Below, in pieces: positions 24,966-33,830 of a stretch of DNA of 54,900 nt. The first letter of the stretch is position 1. Each line of letters opens with the position of its first letter. A program made the translations under genes and the position numbers. The notes under the pieces were generated by a model. It saw nothing but the letters and a program-made list of their open reading frames with translations, was not told the origin of the DNA and did not search any database. Source of the DNA: an uncultured Alphaproteobacteria bacterium (GTDB taxonomy: Bacteria > Pseudomonadota > Alphaproteobacteria > Micavibrionales > Micavibrionaceae); NCBI GenBank assembly GCA_946481105.1, contig CAMLMM010000005.1, positions 1 to 54,900 on the forward strand, read 5' to 3'.

Positions 24966-26209
24966 AGCATAGAAGGCATAAAGGGAAACATTTCAACAAT
25001 TTCGCCAGATTTCACCGCTTCCTGTTCTTCTGGAAGATGTACCCACCCCGTCATACCGAGGAATGGTTTAACCATAAAGGATTCTTGGCCATCAAGAATC
25101 TCGGCTGTAAGCGTACCGTCCTCCCAATGCTCCAGTTTGCCTTTCAAAATCATATGCAATCCTGACTTCTTGGAAAATTTATTCATGGCTCTGGCGTGAA
25201 AAGGGATTTCAGGTTCCATGCTTTGCATGATACGCACGGCTTCTGCCACAAAAAAACGTAATCCGACCGCCGTCGCCACTGGATTTCCCGGCAATCCGAA
25301 ATACAGACTTCCTGAAGGAAGTTTAGCCAGTAAGTTAGGTTTCCCCGGCTTCAGCTTTATTTTGTGATAGAAAATATTGGCCCCATGCTTTTCCAACCCT
25401 TCTTTCACGAAATCATAGCTGCCTGCCGACACCGCCCCTGAAGATACGACGATATCAAAATTCTCCTGATTAACCAGTTTCAGCACAGCAAGAAACTGGT
25501 TCAGATCATCACGTATTGTTACCTGCTCATGCCACTCCACGCCCAAAGCATTCAGAAAAGCCCGTGCATAAGGCCGGTTTGAGTTATATATTTGTCCTTC
25601 TTCCAAAGGGACTCCCAGCTCATCGACAATTTCCGTTCCAGTCGATAAAAAAAGAACTTTGGGCCTTTTAAACACCTGAAGCGCTGATACCCCGAGAGTT
25701 GCCAGCGGCAAAACATGCGCCGGGGTGATGCGATTACCTCTTTTAATAACTTGGTCAGCCATGCGAAAATCCTGGCCCCGACGGCGTATATGCTGGCCGC
25801 TTTGAGGTTCCTTCGCAAATTTTATGATATCACCCTCAACAATTGCATCCTCAATAGGGATAATAGCCTCTGTCAATGGTGGAATTTTTGCGCCCGTCAT
25901 AACATGACAACATGCCCCGCTTTCAATAGAAGGGCTTTGGTTATTGGCCCCTGCCCCGATTATACTCACCCGGCGTAAGCGAACAGGGTGATCAGCAGTC
26001 GCGCCGCGCAAATCGTTCAGCCGCACGGCAAATCCGTCCATGGCTGCATTATCAAACGGTTGGATATCCAATCCTGCGACAACATCTTTGGCGCAGACAC
26101 GGCCCACAGCATCGTGCAGTGTAACTTTTTCTGTATCCAACATCCGGACACTTGCGGCGTCCCGAATAATCTTCATCGCTTCATTGTAACTTATCATAGC
26201 TTCTATCAT
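24962..26209 (-). CDS. moeA: Molybdopterin molybdenumtransferase MoeA
   Basis: A protein of 415 residues that inserts molybdate into adenylylated molybdopterin. Features: the domain with PFDNAAMDGFAVR near residue 50, the MoCF-binding domain with FLSTGTEIVDE and SSGAVSAGSYDFVKE, the LFxGLPGNPVA-like motif (FGLPGNPVAT), and a C-terminal beta-barrel. The start at 26209 (MIEAMISYNEAM) is preferred, with AGG about 11 bases upstream; alternatives are an ATG 12 bases later or a longer frame from 26290. It completes the pathway with the MogA-like domain of the MoaC fusion. It is divergent from ubiT, with an FNR-type box between them. Confidence 0.93.
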   Translation of the reverse strand: MIEAMISYNEAMKIIRDAASVRMLDTEKVTLHDAVGRVCAKDVVAGLDIQPFDNAAMDGFAVRLNDLRGATADHPVRLRRVSIIGAGANNQSPSIESGACCHVMTGAKIPPLTEAIIPIEDAIVEGDIIKFAKEPQSGQHIRRRGQDFRMADQVIKRGNRITPAHVLPLATLGVSALQVFKRPKVLFLSTGTEIVDELGVPLEEGQIYNSNRPYARAFLNALGVEWHEQVTIRDDLNQFLAVLKLVNQENFDIVVSSGAVSAGSYDFVKEGLEKHGANIFYHKIKLKPGKPNLLAKLPSGSLYFGLPGNPVATAVGLRFFVAEAVRIMQSMEPEIPFHARAMNKFSKKSGLHMILKGKLEHWEDGTLTAEILDGQESFMVKPFLGMTGWVHLPEEQEAVKSGEIVEMFPFMPSML

Positions 26210-26276
26210 AACAATATACCTGGCGGGCACAAGCCGCTCCTTCCTTAAAGCTAAGCAAATTTGAGATTCCGGCAGA

Positions 26277-26290
26277 TTGATCTGGGTCAA
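26277..26290. promoter_or_regulatory. FNR/DNR-type box between moeA and ubiT
   Basis: TTGAT-CTGG-GTCAA is a near-perfect box. Measured for class II activation of ubiT, the predicted start of transcription (box centre plus 41.5) falls at about 26325, which is the ubiT ATG itself, with a weak TACTGT -10 at 26313-26318. The box could also act on moeA in the other direction, though its -10 there is poor. Confidence 0.6.
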
Positions 26291-26324
26291 TCCCAGCGTG
26301 GTGACCGCTGTTTACTGTCTTGAC

Positions 26325-26864
26325 ATGGAAGAAACATACCCACCATTCAATAAAACAGGTTCTCCACCCGCATCTTTGAAAAATATATTGCGGTTGATGG
26401 CTAAACCTATCCCTCTGCCGCTCATAAATCTGGTCTTCTCGCGTGTAATAAAGGAAATTGCCCATAACAGAATGGAAATATTCTCCCGTCTTACCGGGCA
26501 TCACCATAAGGCTTTTCTCATTGATATTTCCAATCTTCCCTTCGTCATATTTTTACGCCCAAATCCAAACCATTCGGAACTGAAGACCTATCGCAGACAT
26601 AATGCGCCACCTGCGGAGGCAAAAATTTCAGGTTCCTTTTTAACTCTTTTAGGCATGATTGACGGCCGTTATGACGGCGATGCACTTTTTTTCTCGCGCG
26701 ATCTCCGTGTGGAAGGCGATACCGAAGCTGTCGTCGCCCTGCGTAATGCCCTCGATGATATGGATGGAAGCATAGCAGAAGATATCGCTTCTTTCTTTGG
26801 CAAAACGGGGCTTTTTCTGCTTCAAACCGCCCGTGAGGTAAGCAATCATGTCTATAGAACATAA
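26325..26864 (+). CDS. ubiT: UbiT, SCP2-domain accessory factor of O2-independent ubiquinone synthesis
   Basis: A 179-residue protein with an SCP2 (sterol carrier) fold, thought to bind the lipid intermediates of ubiquinone synthesis under anoxia. Identified mainly by context with ubiU and ubiV and by the SCP2-like segment about residues 40-150 (ISGSFLTLLGMIDGRYDGDALFF shown in part, DLRVEGDTEAVVALRNALDD in part). The start at 26325 avoids an upstream TTG frame running through the FNR-type box. No clear Shine-Dalgarno is seen. It overlaps ubiU by 17 bases. Confidence 0.88.
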   Translation: MEETYPPFNKTGSPPASLKNILRLMAKPIPLPLINLVFSRVIKEIAHNRMEIFSRLTGHHHKAFLIDISNLPFVIFLRPNPNHSELKTYRRHNAPPAEAKISGSFLTLLGMIDGRYDGDALFFSRDLRVEGDTEAVVALRNALDDMDGSIAEDIASFFGKTGLFLLQTAREVSNHVYRT

Positions 26865-27855
26865 GCCCGAACTTATCTGTCCGGCCGGGACACCCGCTTC
26901 GTTGCGTGTGGCTGTGGACGCCGGAGCCGATGCCGTATATTGCGGGTTCCAGAACGCCACGAACGCCCGAAATTTTCCGGGACTGAATTTTACGCTTGAT
27001 GAAATGCGGCAGGCCGTCGCTTATGCCCATGATCATGGAACGAAAGTTCTGCTGGCGGCCAATACTTTTCCCCCTGCGGGAAAATTTCACCTATGGCAGG
27101 AAGCCATCGATAATGCAGCGCGATTGAATATCGATGCCGTCATCGTTGCCGATATCGGGGTCGCCAATTATGCCTGTCAAAACCATCCCGATCTAAGACT
27201 GCATTTATCGGTGCAGGCTGGCGCGCCGTCCGTGGAATCAATCCGGTTTTACTGCGAGGAATTCAACGTAAAACGGGTGGTTCTGCCGCGTATTCTGACC
27301 ATTCCTGAAATACAGGCGCTAAAGGAAGAAATCACATGTGAAATTGAATGTTTCATTTTTGGGAATCACGGCCTGATGGCTGAAGGCCGATGCAGTCTCA
27401 CCAATTACGCAACAGGTCTATCGACAAATATGGATGGGGTATGTTCACCCGCCCATATGGTCGCCTACGAAGAAGATAAAGAACGCAACCTGACAACCAA
27501 GCTGAATGGTTTTACGATTGACTGCTTCTCTTGCACCCAAAATCCCGGATATCCGACCATTTGTAAAGGCCGCTATCTCGCCCCTCATAAAGTCGATCCC
27601 TATTACGCCTTTGAAGAACCAGTGAGTCTTAACCTTGCCCGGCTTTTACCCGATCTTATCAAGGCAGGGGTGGATGCATTTAAAATCGAGGGACGGCAAC
27701 GTTCCAAGGCCTATATCCAGAACGTTGTCTCATCCTGGCGCGGCGCCATCGATTCTGTTTTGGCCGGAAAAGACATTGATATGCCTCAGCTTCTGGCTCT
27801 AACCGAAGGACATAAACAAACTCAGGGTGCCTATGAAAGCAAACGATGGAGATAA
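26848..27855 (+). CDS. ubiU: UbiU, U32-family subunit of the O2-independent ubiquinone hydroxylase
   Basis: A 335-residue U32 peptidase-family protein. With UbiV it forms a heterodimer, each subunit holding a [4Fe-4S] cluster, that carries out oxygen-independent hydroxylations in ubiquinone synthesis. N-terminal ELICPAGTPASLR and the EGRC-x16-C segment are characteristic. Of the four cluster cysteines known in E. coli UbiU, three are matched (C182, C199, C239), but the first is replaced: the codon at residue 175 is GGC (Gly) in FGNHGLMAEGRC. Nearby C164, C168, C226 and C229 could compensate. Overlaps ubiT; ubiV follows 4 bases after its stop. Confidence 0.92.
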   Translation: MSIEHKPELICPAGTPASLRVAVDAGADAVYCGFQNATNARNFPGLNFTLDEMRQAVAYAHDHGTKVLLAANTFPPAGKFHLWQEAIDNAARLNIDAVIVADIGVANYACQNHPDLRLHLSVQAGAPSVESIRFYCEEFNVKRVVLPRILTIPEIQALKEEITCEIECFIFGNHGLMAEGRCSLTNYATGLSTNMDGVCSPAHMVAYEEDKERNLTTKLNGFTIDCFSCTQNPGYPTICKGRYLAPHKVDPYYAFEEPVSLNLARLLPDLIKAGVDAFKIEGRQRSKAYIQNVVSSWRGAIDSVLAGKDIDMPQLLALTEGHKQTQGAYESKRWR

Positions 27856-27859
27856 GCAA

Positions 27860-28768
27860 ATGAAATCCACTCTGACAATGGGGCCTGTTTTATTTCACTG
27901 GCCCGCCGAACAGAAACGCGATTTTTATTTTCGTGTAGCCGATGAAGCTCCTGTCGATATGGTTTATATCGGGGAGGTTATATGTTCCAAACGCGCGCCT
28001 TTCTTTGAAAAATATTATGATGTGGTTGCCGACAGGCTTCAGCGGGCAGGCAAAACCGTTATTTTTTCGTCCTTAGCCGAAGTCATGATTCAACGCGAAC
28101 GGAGGATGACAGCTGGTTTATGCGAACTTGAAGATTTTGATGTCGAAGCCAACGATACTTCGGCCCTTTACCACCTGAGGGGAAAACGGCATAGGATTGG
28201 ACAGTATTTCAATGTATATAACGAAGAAACACTTGCTTATTTAGCACAGCGCGGTGCCTTCCATATGACATTACCAGCCGAATTGCCGCAACCCGCCTTG
28301 GCCGTTCTGGCAGAAAAAGCCAGACAGCATGATGTCAGCCTTGAGGTTCAGGTATTTGGTCGCGTTGGACTGGCTTTATCCGCCCGTTGCTACCACGCCC
28401 GCGCACATGGGCGAATCAAGGATAACTGCCAGTTTGTTTGTGAGGAAGACCCTGATGGGATGCCGTTGAAAACATTGGGTAATAAAGACTTTCTTTGCGT
28501 CAATGGCGTTCAAACCCTGTCCTATACTTGCCTTAACCTGATTCATGAAATACGCCAAATGCAGGATATGGGCATTGGATATTTTCGCTTGTCGCCCCAT
28601 ACGCAGGATATGGTTAAAGTTGCCACAACCTTCCATAAAGTTCTGACAGGCGAAAAAACGCCGGAAGCAGGGCTGAAAATTCTGGCCCAGGATAATTTCG
28701 GTGCCACCTATTCCAACGGTTTCTATCACGGCAAAGAAGGATATATCTGGCAACCGCCATCCGCATGA
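27860..28768 (+). CDS. ubiV: UbiV, U32-family subunit of the O2-independent ubiquinone hydroxylase
   Basis: A 302-residue partner of UbiU. All four cluster cysteines of the family are present: C42 (GEVICSKR), C177, C190 and C194 in C-x12-C-x3-C. The start at 27860 was chosen because GGAG lies 10 bases upstream and the ubiU stop is just before; a longer frame overlapping ubiU starts at 27827. Together ubiTUV let the cell make ubiquinone for NarI when no oxygen is available for the flavin hydroxylases. Confidence 0.93.
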   Translation: MKSTLTMGPVLFHWPAEQKRDFYFRVADEAPVDMVYIGEVICSKRAPFFEKYYDVVADRLQRAGKTVIFSSLAEVMIQRERRMTAGLCELEDFDVEANDTSALYHLRGKRHRIGQYFNVYNEETLAYLAQRGAFHMTLPAELPQPALAVLAEKARQHDVSLEVQVFGRVGLALSARCYHARAHGRIKDNCQFVCEEDPDGMPLKTLGNKDFLCVNGVQTLSYTCLNLIHEIRQMQDMGIGYFRLSPHTQDMVKVATTFHKVLTGEKTPEAGLKILAQDNFGATYSNGFYHGKEGYIWQPPSA

Positions 28769-28784
28769 GGAAAACCTGTGTAAA

Positions 28785-28798
28785 TTGACCCAAGTCAA
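28785..28798 (+). promoter_or_regulatory. FNR/DNR-like box upstream of nrdD
   Basis: TTGAC-CCAA-GTCAA is a perfect palindrome of the variant FNR/DNR half-site. With class II spacing a start near 28833 is predicted, but the matching -10 (TATTTG, 28821-28826) is weak. Confidence 0.55.
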
Positions 28799-28836
28799 AT
28801 ATTACAATCATTCTATAGCGTATTTGTATCAATGTA

Positions 28837-28854
28837 ACCACAATATCTTGTGGT
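28837..28854 (+). promoter_or_regulatory. NrdR-box-like palindrome upstream of nrdD
   Basis: ACCACAA (28837-28843), TATC, TTGTGGT (28848-28854) is a perfect 7-base inverted repeat that resembles the ACACnATATnTnGTGT consensus of the ribonucleotide reductase repressor NrdR. NrdR usually needs two boxes about 31 bases apart; only one good copy is visible. The remaining leader to 28958 contains a hairpin (CTTCCTCT at 28881 pairing with AGGGGAAG) of unknown role. Confidence 0.5.
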
Positions 28855-28958
28855 CGTTTTAACCTCTTGATCCAAACTCTTCCTCTCTGCAACCGCCTTT
28901 GCTGCCGAGGGGAAGAGCTGCCTCTCGAGCCTGAAATATATACACAAAGGAAACAATC

Positions 28959-30989
28959 ATGCCCACCCTCGCCCGTCCGCTCGCCTCCGTTCCTGCTAAT
29001 TCGTCCTCGCCACATCAGGGGCATCTCACTGATCCGGCAATAGATAAAATTGTGACCCTGTTCGGTGGCACACAGGTGGATTGTTCAGAAGCCGTGAGCG
29101 AATATATTTCCGGCTCCGATTGGCGCATTAATGCCAACGCCAATACAGGTTACTCCAATGCCGGTATGATCAACAACGTCGCAGGCAAGGTCATCGCCAA
29201 TTTCTGGTTGGACGAAATTTACAGTGCCGAAGAAGGTCAGGCGCATCGTCAAGGTGACATTCACATCCATGACCTGGATTGCCTGACAGGTTACTGCGCT
29301 GGCTGGTCATTACGCGCCCTTCTCAACAGTGGCTTTAATGGCGTTGGCGGCCGCGTCTCCTCCCGCCCGCCCCGCCATTTTCGTGAAGCCCTCGGCCAGA
29401 TGAGTAATTTTCTGGGGATTCTGCAATCGGAATGGGCAGGAGCGCAAGCATTCTCCAGCTTTGATACCTATCTGGCTCCTTATGTTTTTTATGACGACCT
29501 GACTTTCAAGGAAGTCAAGAAAGCCATCAGGCAATTTGTTTATAACTTGAATGTGCCCGCACGCTGGGGGCAATCTCCGTTCACCAATATTACCCTGGAT
29601 ATTACGGTGCCGGAAGACTTGGAACATCAATTCCCGACTTATAACGATCTTCACCTGTTTAAAGGAATTGACAACAAAACCCTGCTTGCCAAAGCTCAAT
29701 CGCGGGATATGGGTATACGCAATCTGGGAGATATGACATTCCGACATTTCGCGCCGGAAATGGAGATGATAAATATCGCCTATTATGAAGTTATGACTGA
29801 GGGTGATTCAACCGGCCAGCCATTCACCTTCCCTATTCCGACTGTAAACATAACCGAAGATTTCAACTGGGACAGCAAAGTCGCCAACGCCATCTTTGAA
29901 AATACTGCCAAGGTTGGCTCTTCTTACTTCCAGAATTTTGTCGGAAGCCAGTTCCTTGTCGACCCTGTAACGAAGGAACGAAAACCTAATCCGGAAGCCT
30001 ATTCACCCGGTGCTGTTCGTTCCATGTGCTGTAGATTACAGCTGGACCTGCGCGAGCTACTGAAACGTGGCAATGGTTTATTCGGGTCTGCGGAAATGAC
30101 TGGCTCTATTGGCGTTGTCACACTGAATATGGCACGCCTTGGTTACCGGTTTAAAGGTAATGTGACCGGGCTTATGAACGAAATTGATCGTTTGATGGAT
30201 ATTTCAAAGTCCACACTGGAGAAAAAACGCGTATTCGCCCAAAAAATGTACGACCGTGGGCTCTACCCCTATACAGCAAGATATCTTCCGTTCTTCCGTA
30301 ACCATTTTTCGACTATCGGCGTGAACGGCATGAATGAAATGATCCGGAATTTTACCGGGGATGCCTATGATATTACGGACGAAAAAGGCATTCAGCTATG
30401 CCTTGATATACTGGATCATATGCGTCACCGCCTGATTAATTATCAGGAATCAACCGGCAATCTGTACAATCTTGAAGCAACCCCAGCTGAAGGGACAACC
30501 TACCGCTTCGCTAAAGAAGATAAGAAAAGATATGCAGATATTATTCAAGCCGGCTCGGGTGAGAATATATACTATACAAACTCGTCGCAGATTCCTGTTG
30601 ATCATACAGAAGACCCGTTTGAAGCACTTGAACTGCAAAACCGCCTGCAATGCAAATATACGGGGGGCACCGTTCTGCATCTTTACATGAACGAAAAACT
30701 TTCCAGCGCCGAATCCTGCAAGCGTTTTATTCATAAAGTGCTCAGCACGTACCAACTGCCCTACGTGACTGTAACGCCCGTGTTTTCGGTTTGCGATACT
30801 CACGGATATCTTAATGGCGAACAACCGGAATGCCCTCACTGTCAGGCCAAAACAAAAGTCTGGACACGGGTCATGGGTTATTTCCGTCCCATAGACAGCT
30901 TCAACAAAGGCAAGCAGGGTGAGCATCATCAGCGCAAGCACTTTGTCGAAGACTGGGTAGATACGGGCAATTTATTCAAGGGTGCCTAG
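28959..30989 (+). CDS. nrdD: Anaerobic ribonucleoside-triphosphate reductase NrdD (class III)
   Basis: A 676-residue glycyl-radical enzyme that makes deoxyribonucleotides without oxygen. The radical glycine is predicted at G640 in TRVMGYFRP, preceded by the C-terminal zinc site (CDTHGYLNGEQPECPHC). The N-terminal ~90-residue ATP-cone seen in E. coli NrdD appears absent, because catalytic-domain sequence (SDWRINANANTGYS) starts near residue 53; allosteric activity control may therefore differ, which fits an NrdR-like site upstream. AAAGGAAAC precedes the ATG. nrdG follows directly. Confidence 0.95.
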   Translation: MPTLARPLASVPANSSSPHQGHLTDPAIDKIVTLFGGTQVDCSEAVSEYISGSDWRINANANTGYSNAGMINNVAGKVIANFWLDEIYSAEEGQAHRQGDIHIHDLDCLTGYCAGWSLRALLNSGFNGVGGRVSSRPPRHFREALGQMSNFLGILQSEWAGAQAFSSFDTYLAPYVFYDDLTFKEVKKAIRQFVYNLNVPARWGQSPFTNITLDITVPEDLEHQFPTYNDLHLFKGIDNKTLLAKAQSRDMGIRNLGDMTFRHFAPEMEMINIAYYEVMTEGDSTGQPFTFPIPTVNITEDFNWDSKVANAIFENTAKVGSSYFQNFVGSQFLVDPVTKERKPNPEAYSPGAVRSMCCRLQLDLRELLKRGNGLFGSAEMTGSIGVVTLNMARLGYRFKGNVTGLMNEIDRLMDISKSTLEKKRVFAQKMYDRGLYPYTARYLPFFRNHFSTIGVNGMNEMIRNFTGDAYDITDEKGIQLCLDILDHMRHRLINYQESTGNLYNLEATPAEGTTYRFAKEDKKRYADIIQAGSGENIYYTNSSQIPVDHTEDPFEALELQNRLQCKYTGGTVLHLYMNEKLSSAESCKRFIHKVLSTYQLPYVTVTPVFSVCDTHGYLNGEQPECPHCQAKTKVWTRVMGYFRPIDSFNKGKQGEHHQRKHFVEDWVDTGNLFKGA

Positions 30990-30993
30990 AGCC

Positions 30994-31743
30994 ATGCAAT
31001 CTCCTGCAGCTCTAACACAAGCGACCGGGGAGTCTTCTGCCGTCAGGCAGAAGACTCTTCCCATTTACTCGGTCACGCCCTTTACCATGCTCGATTTTCC
31101 TGGCCGCACGGCATGCATTGTATGGTTTAGCGGCTGCAACATGCGCTGCCCTTATTGCCACAACCCACAAATTGTGAAGGGAAAAGGACGTGGGAACATT
31201 ACACAAGTAATGGACTTTCTTCGTAAGCGGCAAGGGCTATTGGATGGCGTTGTCTTATCCGGGGGCGAAGCTTCTGCGTACCCGGGGCTGCCTGCATTTA
31301 TCCGCGAAGTAAAATCTATGAATTATGCGGTTAAACTTGATACAAACGGCCTAAGATCCGATATCATTAAATCTTTTCTGGACGCCGGATTTCTGGACTA
31401 TATCGCCCTTGATTACAAAGCCCCTCCCGTAAAATTCAAACTGGTGACCGGGGTAGAGAAGTACGAGTTCTTTAATCAAACGCTTGATATATTGTGCAAC
31501 CAGAGCAAAGTCCCCTTTGAAATTCGTACAACAGTGCATACCGACCTGATGAATGAAGATGATGTTAATTCGATTATCCGGGATTTAGAATCACGTGGGT
31601 ATACAGGCACCCACGCAATCCAGAATTTCAGGCACAGCGATGATCGACCAACGCTCGGGTTTATGAAACCTCAAAGCCGTATCCTGGAGCGAGATAATAT
31701 TTACCACCCCTCAGCCTTCAGAATTGAATTCAGGAATTTCTAG
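30994..31743 (+). CDS. nrdG: Anaerobic ribonucleotide reductase activating protein NrdG (radical SAM)
   Basis: A 249-residue radical SAM activase that abstracts hydrogen from the NrdD glycine. The cluster motif is C48-x3-C52-x2-C55 (CNMRCPYC), and GGEAS (positions near 88) contacts SAM. It has about 25 extra N-terminal residues compared with short NrdG proteins. The ATG at 30994, just after the nrdD stop, is preferred over a GTG at 30982 that lacks a ribosome site. The stretch 31744-31881 after it shows nothing recognised. Confidence 0.93.
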   Translation: MQSPAALTQATGESSAVRQKTLPIYSVTPFTMLDFPGRTACIVWFSGCNMRCPYCHNPQIVKGKGRGNITQVMDFLRKRQGLLDGVVLSGGEASAYPGLPAFIREVKSMNYAVKLDTNGLRSDIIKSFLDAGFLDYIALDYKAPPVKFKLVTGVEKYEFFNQTLDILCNQSKVPFEIRTTVHTDLMNEDDVNSIIRDLESRGYTGTHAIQNFRHSDDRPTLGFMKPQSRILERDNIYHPSAFRIEFRNF

Positions 31744-31881
31744 AATCTACATCACCAGAAGCGATTATCCCTGCGCCGACAATACGTCAAATTCCGGCTT
31801 ATCCGCTTAATTCCTAATTTTACAATGTGCTGCATTTACTGTACTGACTTGGTGTATAACCTATAGAATAAGAAGAAAAAC

Positions 31882-32238
31882 ATGACCACACTACCTCCGT
31901 GTCCTATATGCACATCAGTTTATACCTATGAGGATCAAAGCCTTTATATATGCCCGGAATGTGCGCACGAATGGCGTCCCGACTCTCCTGAAACAGCAAA
32001 GGGGGAAGAGGATGGAGATTTTATTGTCCATGATGCCAACGGTACTGTTCTGAAAGATGGCGACACCGTCACGCTTATCAAGGATCTGAAACTTAAAGGC
32101 TCCTCGGATATCATCAAGATTGGAACCAAGGTTAAAAATATCCGCCTGGTCAACAGCGATCATAATATCGATTGCAAAGTTCCTGGCATTGGTCCTATGG
32201 CACTCAAATCAGAATTCGTGAAAAAGGTAACGGAATAA
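31882..32238 (+). CDS. PhnA/YjdM family zinc-ribbon protein
   Basis: A 118-residue protein with an N-terminal zinc ribbon ([21 protein letters not shown] in part: CPIC and CPEC pairs) followed by a beta-rich PhnA domain ([20 protein letters not shown] in part). The name comes from alkylphosphonate operons, but the biochemical role is not settled. It stands alone with a TATAAC-like -10 about 30 bases upstream, and is convergent with the RNHCP protein. Confidence 0.9.
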   Translation: MTTLPPCPICTSVYTYEDQSLYICPECAHEWRPDSPETAKGEEDGDFIVHDANGTVLKDGDTVTLIKDLKLKGSSDIIKIGTKVKNIRLVNSDHNIDCKVPGIGPMALKSEFVKKVTE

Positions 32239-32255
32239 TAGTTCACCACTTATTA

Positions 32256-32555
32256 CTACCCCCCCGATGATACTGAAACTATCGTGTTAAAATCATCTTC
32301 GGGTACTCTTTTATTCTTTCTGATGTGGCAACATTTGATGCATTCATGCACAATAACGTAATCGCCATTTTTTTGCTCTATCCCTATCGGTTTCATTAAA
32401 CCACCGCAATCAGAGGCCCTGTCCCCTGGGTTTATATCAACATGCTTGCTATAAAGACAGGACGGGCAATGATTTGTATAACCATTCCCTTTGACCGCCG
32501 CACCGCAGTTTCCACATAAAAAATCTTCAATTGTCCTTTGAAATTGCCGGGACAT
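32256..32555 (-). CDS. RNHCP-domain zinc-ribbon protein
   Basis: A 99-residue protein with several cysteine pairs: CGNCG, NHCPSC, DCGG and CIKCCHIRKNKR. The Asn-His-Cys-Pro core identifies the RNHCP domain, a small family of unknown function, probably zinc-binding. It has no signal peptide. It is monocistronic, between the PhnA-like gene and the second RND operon; the 170 bases upstream hold no other gene. Confidence 0.85.
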   Translation of the reverse strand: MSRQFQRTIEDFLCGNCGAAVKGNGYTNHCPSCLYSKHVDINPGDRASDCGGLMKPIGIEQKNGDYVIVHECIKCCHIRKNKRVPEDDFNTIVSVSSGG

Positions 32556-32725
32556 TAATTACCTAACCTACTGCGCTCACTAACTTGACATAATTTTAAT
32601 AATTATTTTTGCTCATTGCTGGAACAAAGGCAAAATAGATTTACCTTAGTTGAGCCATAGACACAATTACGCCTTCTGTGCTGATAATAAAACCTATACG
32701 GCCAACTGCTGCAATATGGATTACC

Positions 32726-33820
32726 ATGAAATCGCATATAATCTCTCTGTTTTTGTTCCTCTGCCTCACTTCCCCGACCCACGCTCAGCAGTCCCCCACC
32801 CGGAACGCCCCGCCGGTTGTCATTCAACAGGTTGCTCTGGAAGAATTCGTTGATCGTATCGAATCCATCGGCACATTAAGGGCAAACGAAACAACGACCT
32901 TGGCCTCTACCGTCACCGAAACCGTCACAGCCGTCAACTTCACCGATGGCCAGCGCGTCAAAAAAGGAGACGTGCTGATCGAAATGACTAGTGCCGAAGA
33001 AAAAGCCCTTATTGAGCAGCAGAAATCCCTTGTGCAGGAGGCATGGAAACAGCTGGAACGCGTAAAATCCTTATCGAGAGAAGGCGCGGCATCAGCCGCC
33101 CTTCTTGACCAGCGGCAGCGCGAATATACCAGCGCCGTAACCGGGATGCTGGCCCTTCAGTCGCGGCTGAATGACCATATTATCGTGGCTCCGTTCGACG
33201 GTGTTCTGGGGTTAAGGAATATCAGCGTAGGCGCGTTACTACAGCCAGGTACAAAAATTACCACTCTGGATGATGATTCGGTTATGAAGCTTGATTTTTC
33301 TGTACCGTCTATCTTCCTCCCCTCGCTGAAGCCTGGTTTGGAAATCGTTGCGAAGGCTGCGGGTTATAAAGAAGAATTCAAAGGCATCGTTACGGCAATC
33401 GATAGTCAGATTAACGAAGATACCCGTGCCATTACCGTGCGCAGCCTGATACAAAACCCTGGGCAGAACTTAAAACCAGGTCTGCTGATGACCGTCACCT
33501 TATTGAAAGACCCGCGCCAGTCGATAGCCATTCCTGAAGACGCCATTATTCCCGAAGGACGCAAAGCTTTTGTCCTGGTCGTTAGCCCGAAAGACAATCC
33601 GCCTATTGCCGAAAAACGTGAGATCATCACCGGGCTCCGCCGCCCCGGAAAAATCGAGGTGACAACCAATCTCAGCGCCGGTGAACACGTTATCGTTCAG
33701 GGAACCATGGTGGCCCGTCCCGGCCAGCCCGTAACCATACAGGCTGTCCGGAAGGACGGTGAAACCGTACATGAGGTTTTGTCGAAGACCACCGGCGCTG
33801 CTCCTCTGAAAAAGGAATAG
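32726..33820 (+). CDS. RND efflux periplasmic adaptor (second system)
   Basis: A 364-residue membrane fusion protein. The ATG at 32726 begins a classic Sec signal peptide (hydrophobic ISLFLFLCLTSPTHAQ); an upstream frame would add 16 residues without a signal. Lipoyl halves flank a coiled coil (EKALIEQQKSLVQEAWKQLE and following, about residues 90-150); beta-barrel and membrane-proximal domains follow. Only 10 bases separate it from the pump gene. Unlike the first adaptor, this one resembles MdtA/MexH-like proteins with a short hairpin. Confidence 0.88.
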   Translation: MKSHIISLFLFLCLTSPTHAQQSPTRNAPPVVIQQVALEEFVDRIESIGTLRANETTTLASTVTETVTAVNFTDGQRVKKGDVLIEMTSAEEKALIEQQKSLVQEAWKQLERVKSLSREGAASAALLDQRQREYTSAVTGMLALQSRLNDHIIVAPFDGVLGLRNISVGALLQPGTKITTLDDDSVMKLDFSVPSIFLPSLKPGLEIVAKAAGYKEEFKGIVTAIDSQINEDTRAITVRSLIQNPGQNLKPGLLMTVTLLKDPRQSIAIPEDAIIPEGRKAFVLVVSPKDNPPIAEKREIITGLRRPGKIEVTTNLSAGEHVIVQGTMVARPGQPVTIQAVRKDGETVHEVLSKTTGAAPLKKE

Positions 33821-33830
33821 GAATAGCAGA

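Noticed and set aside
28867..28880. TTGATCCAAAC after the NrdR-like box
   Set aside because: Only one FNR half-site is present; the second half does not match.
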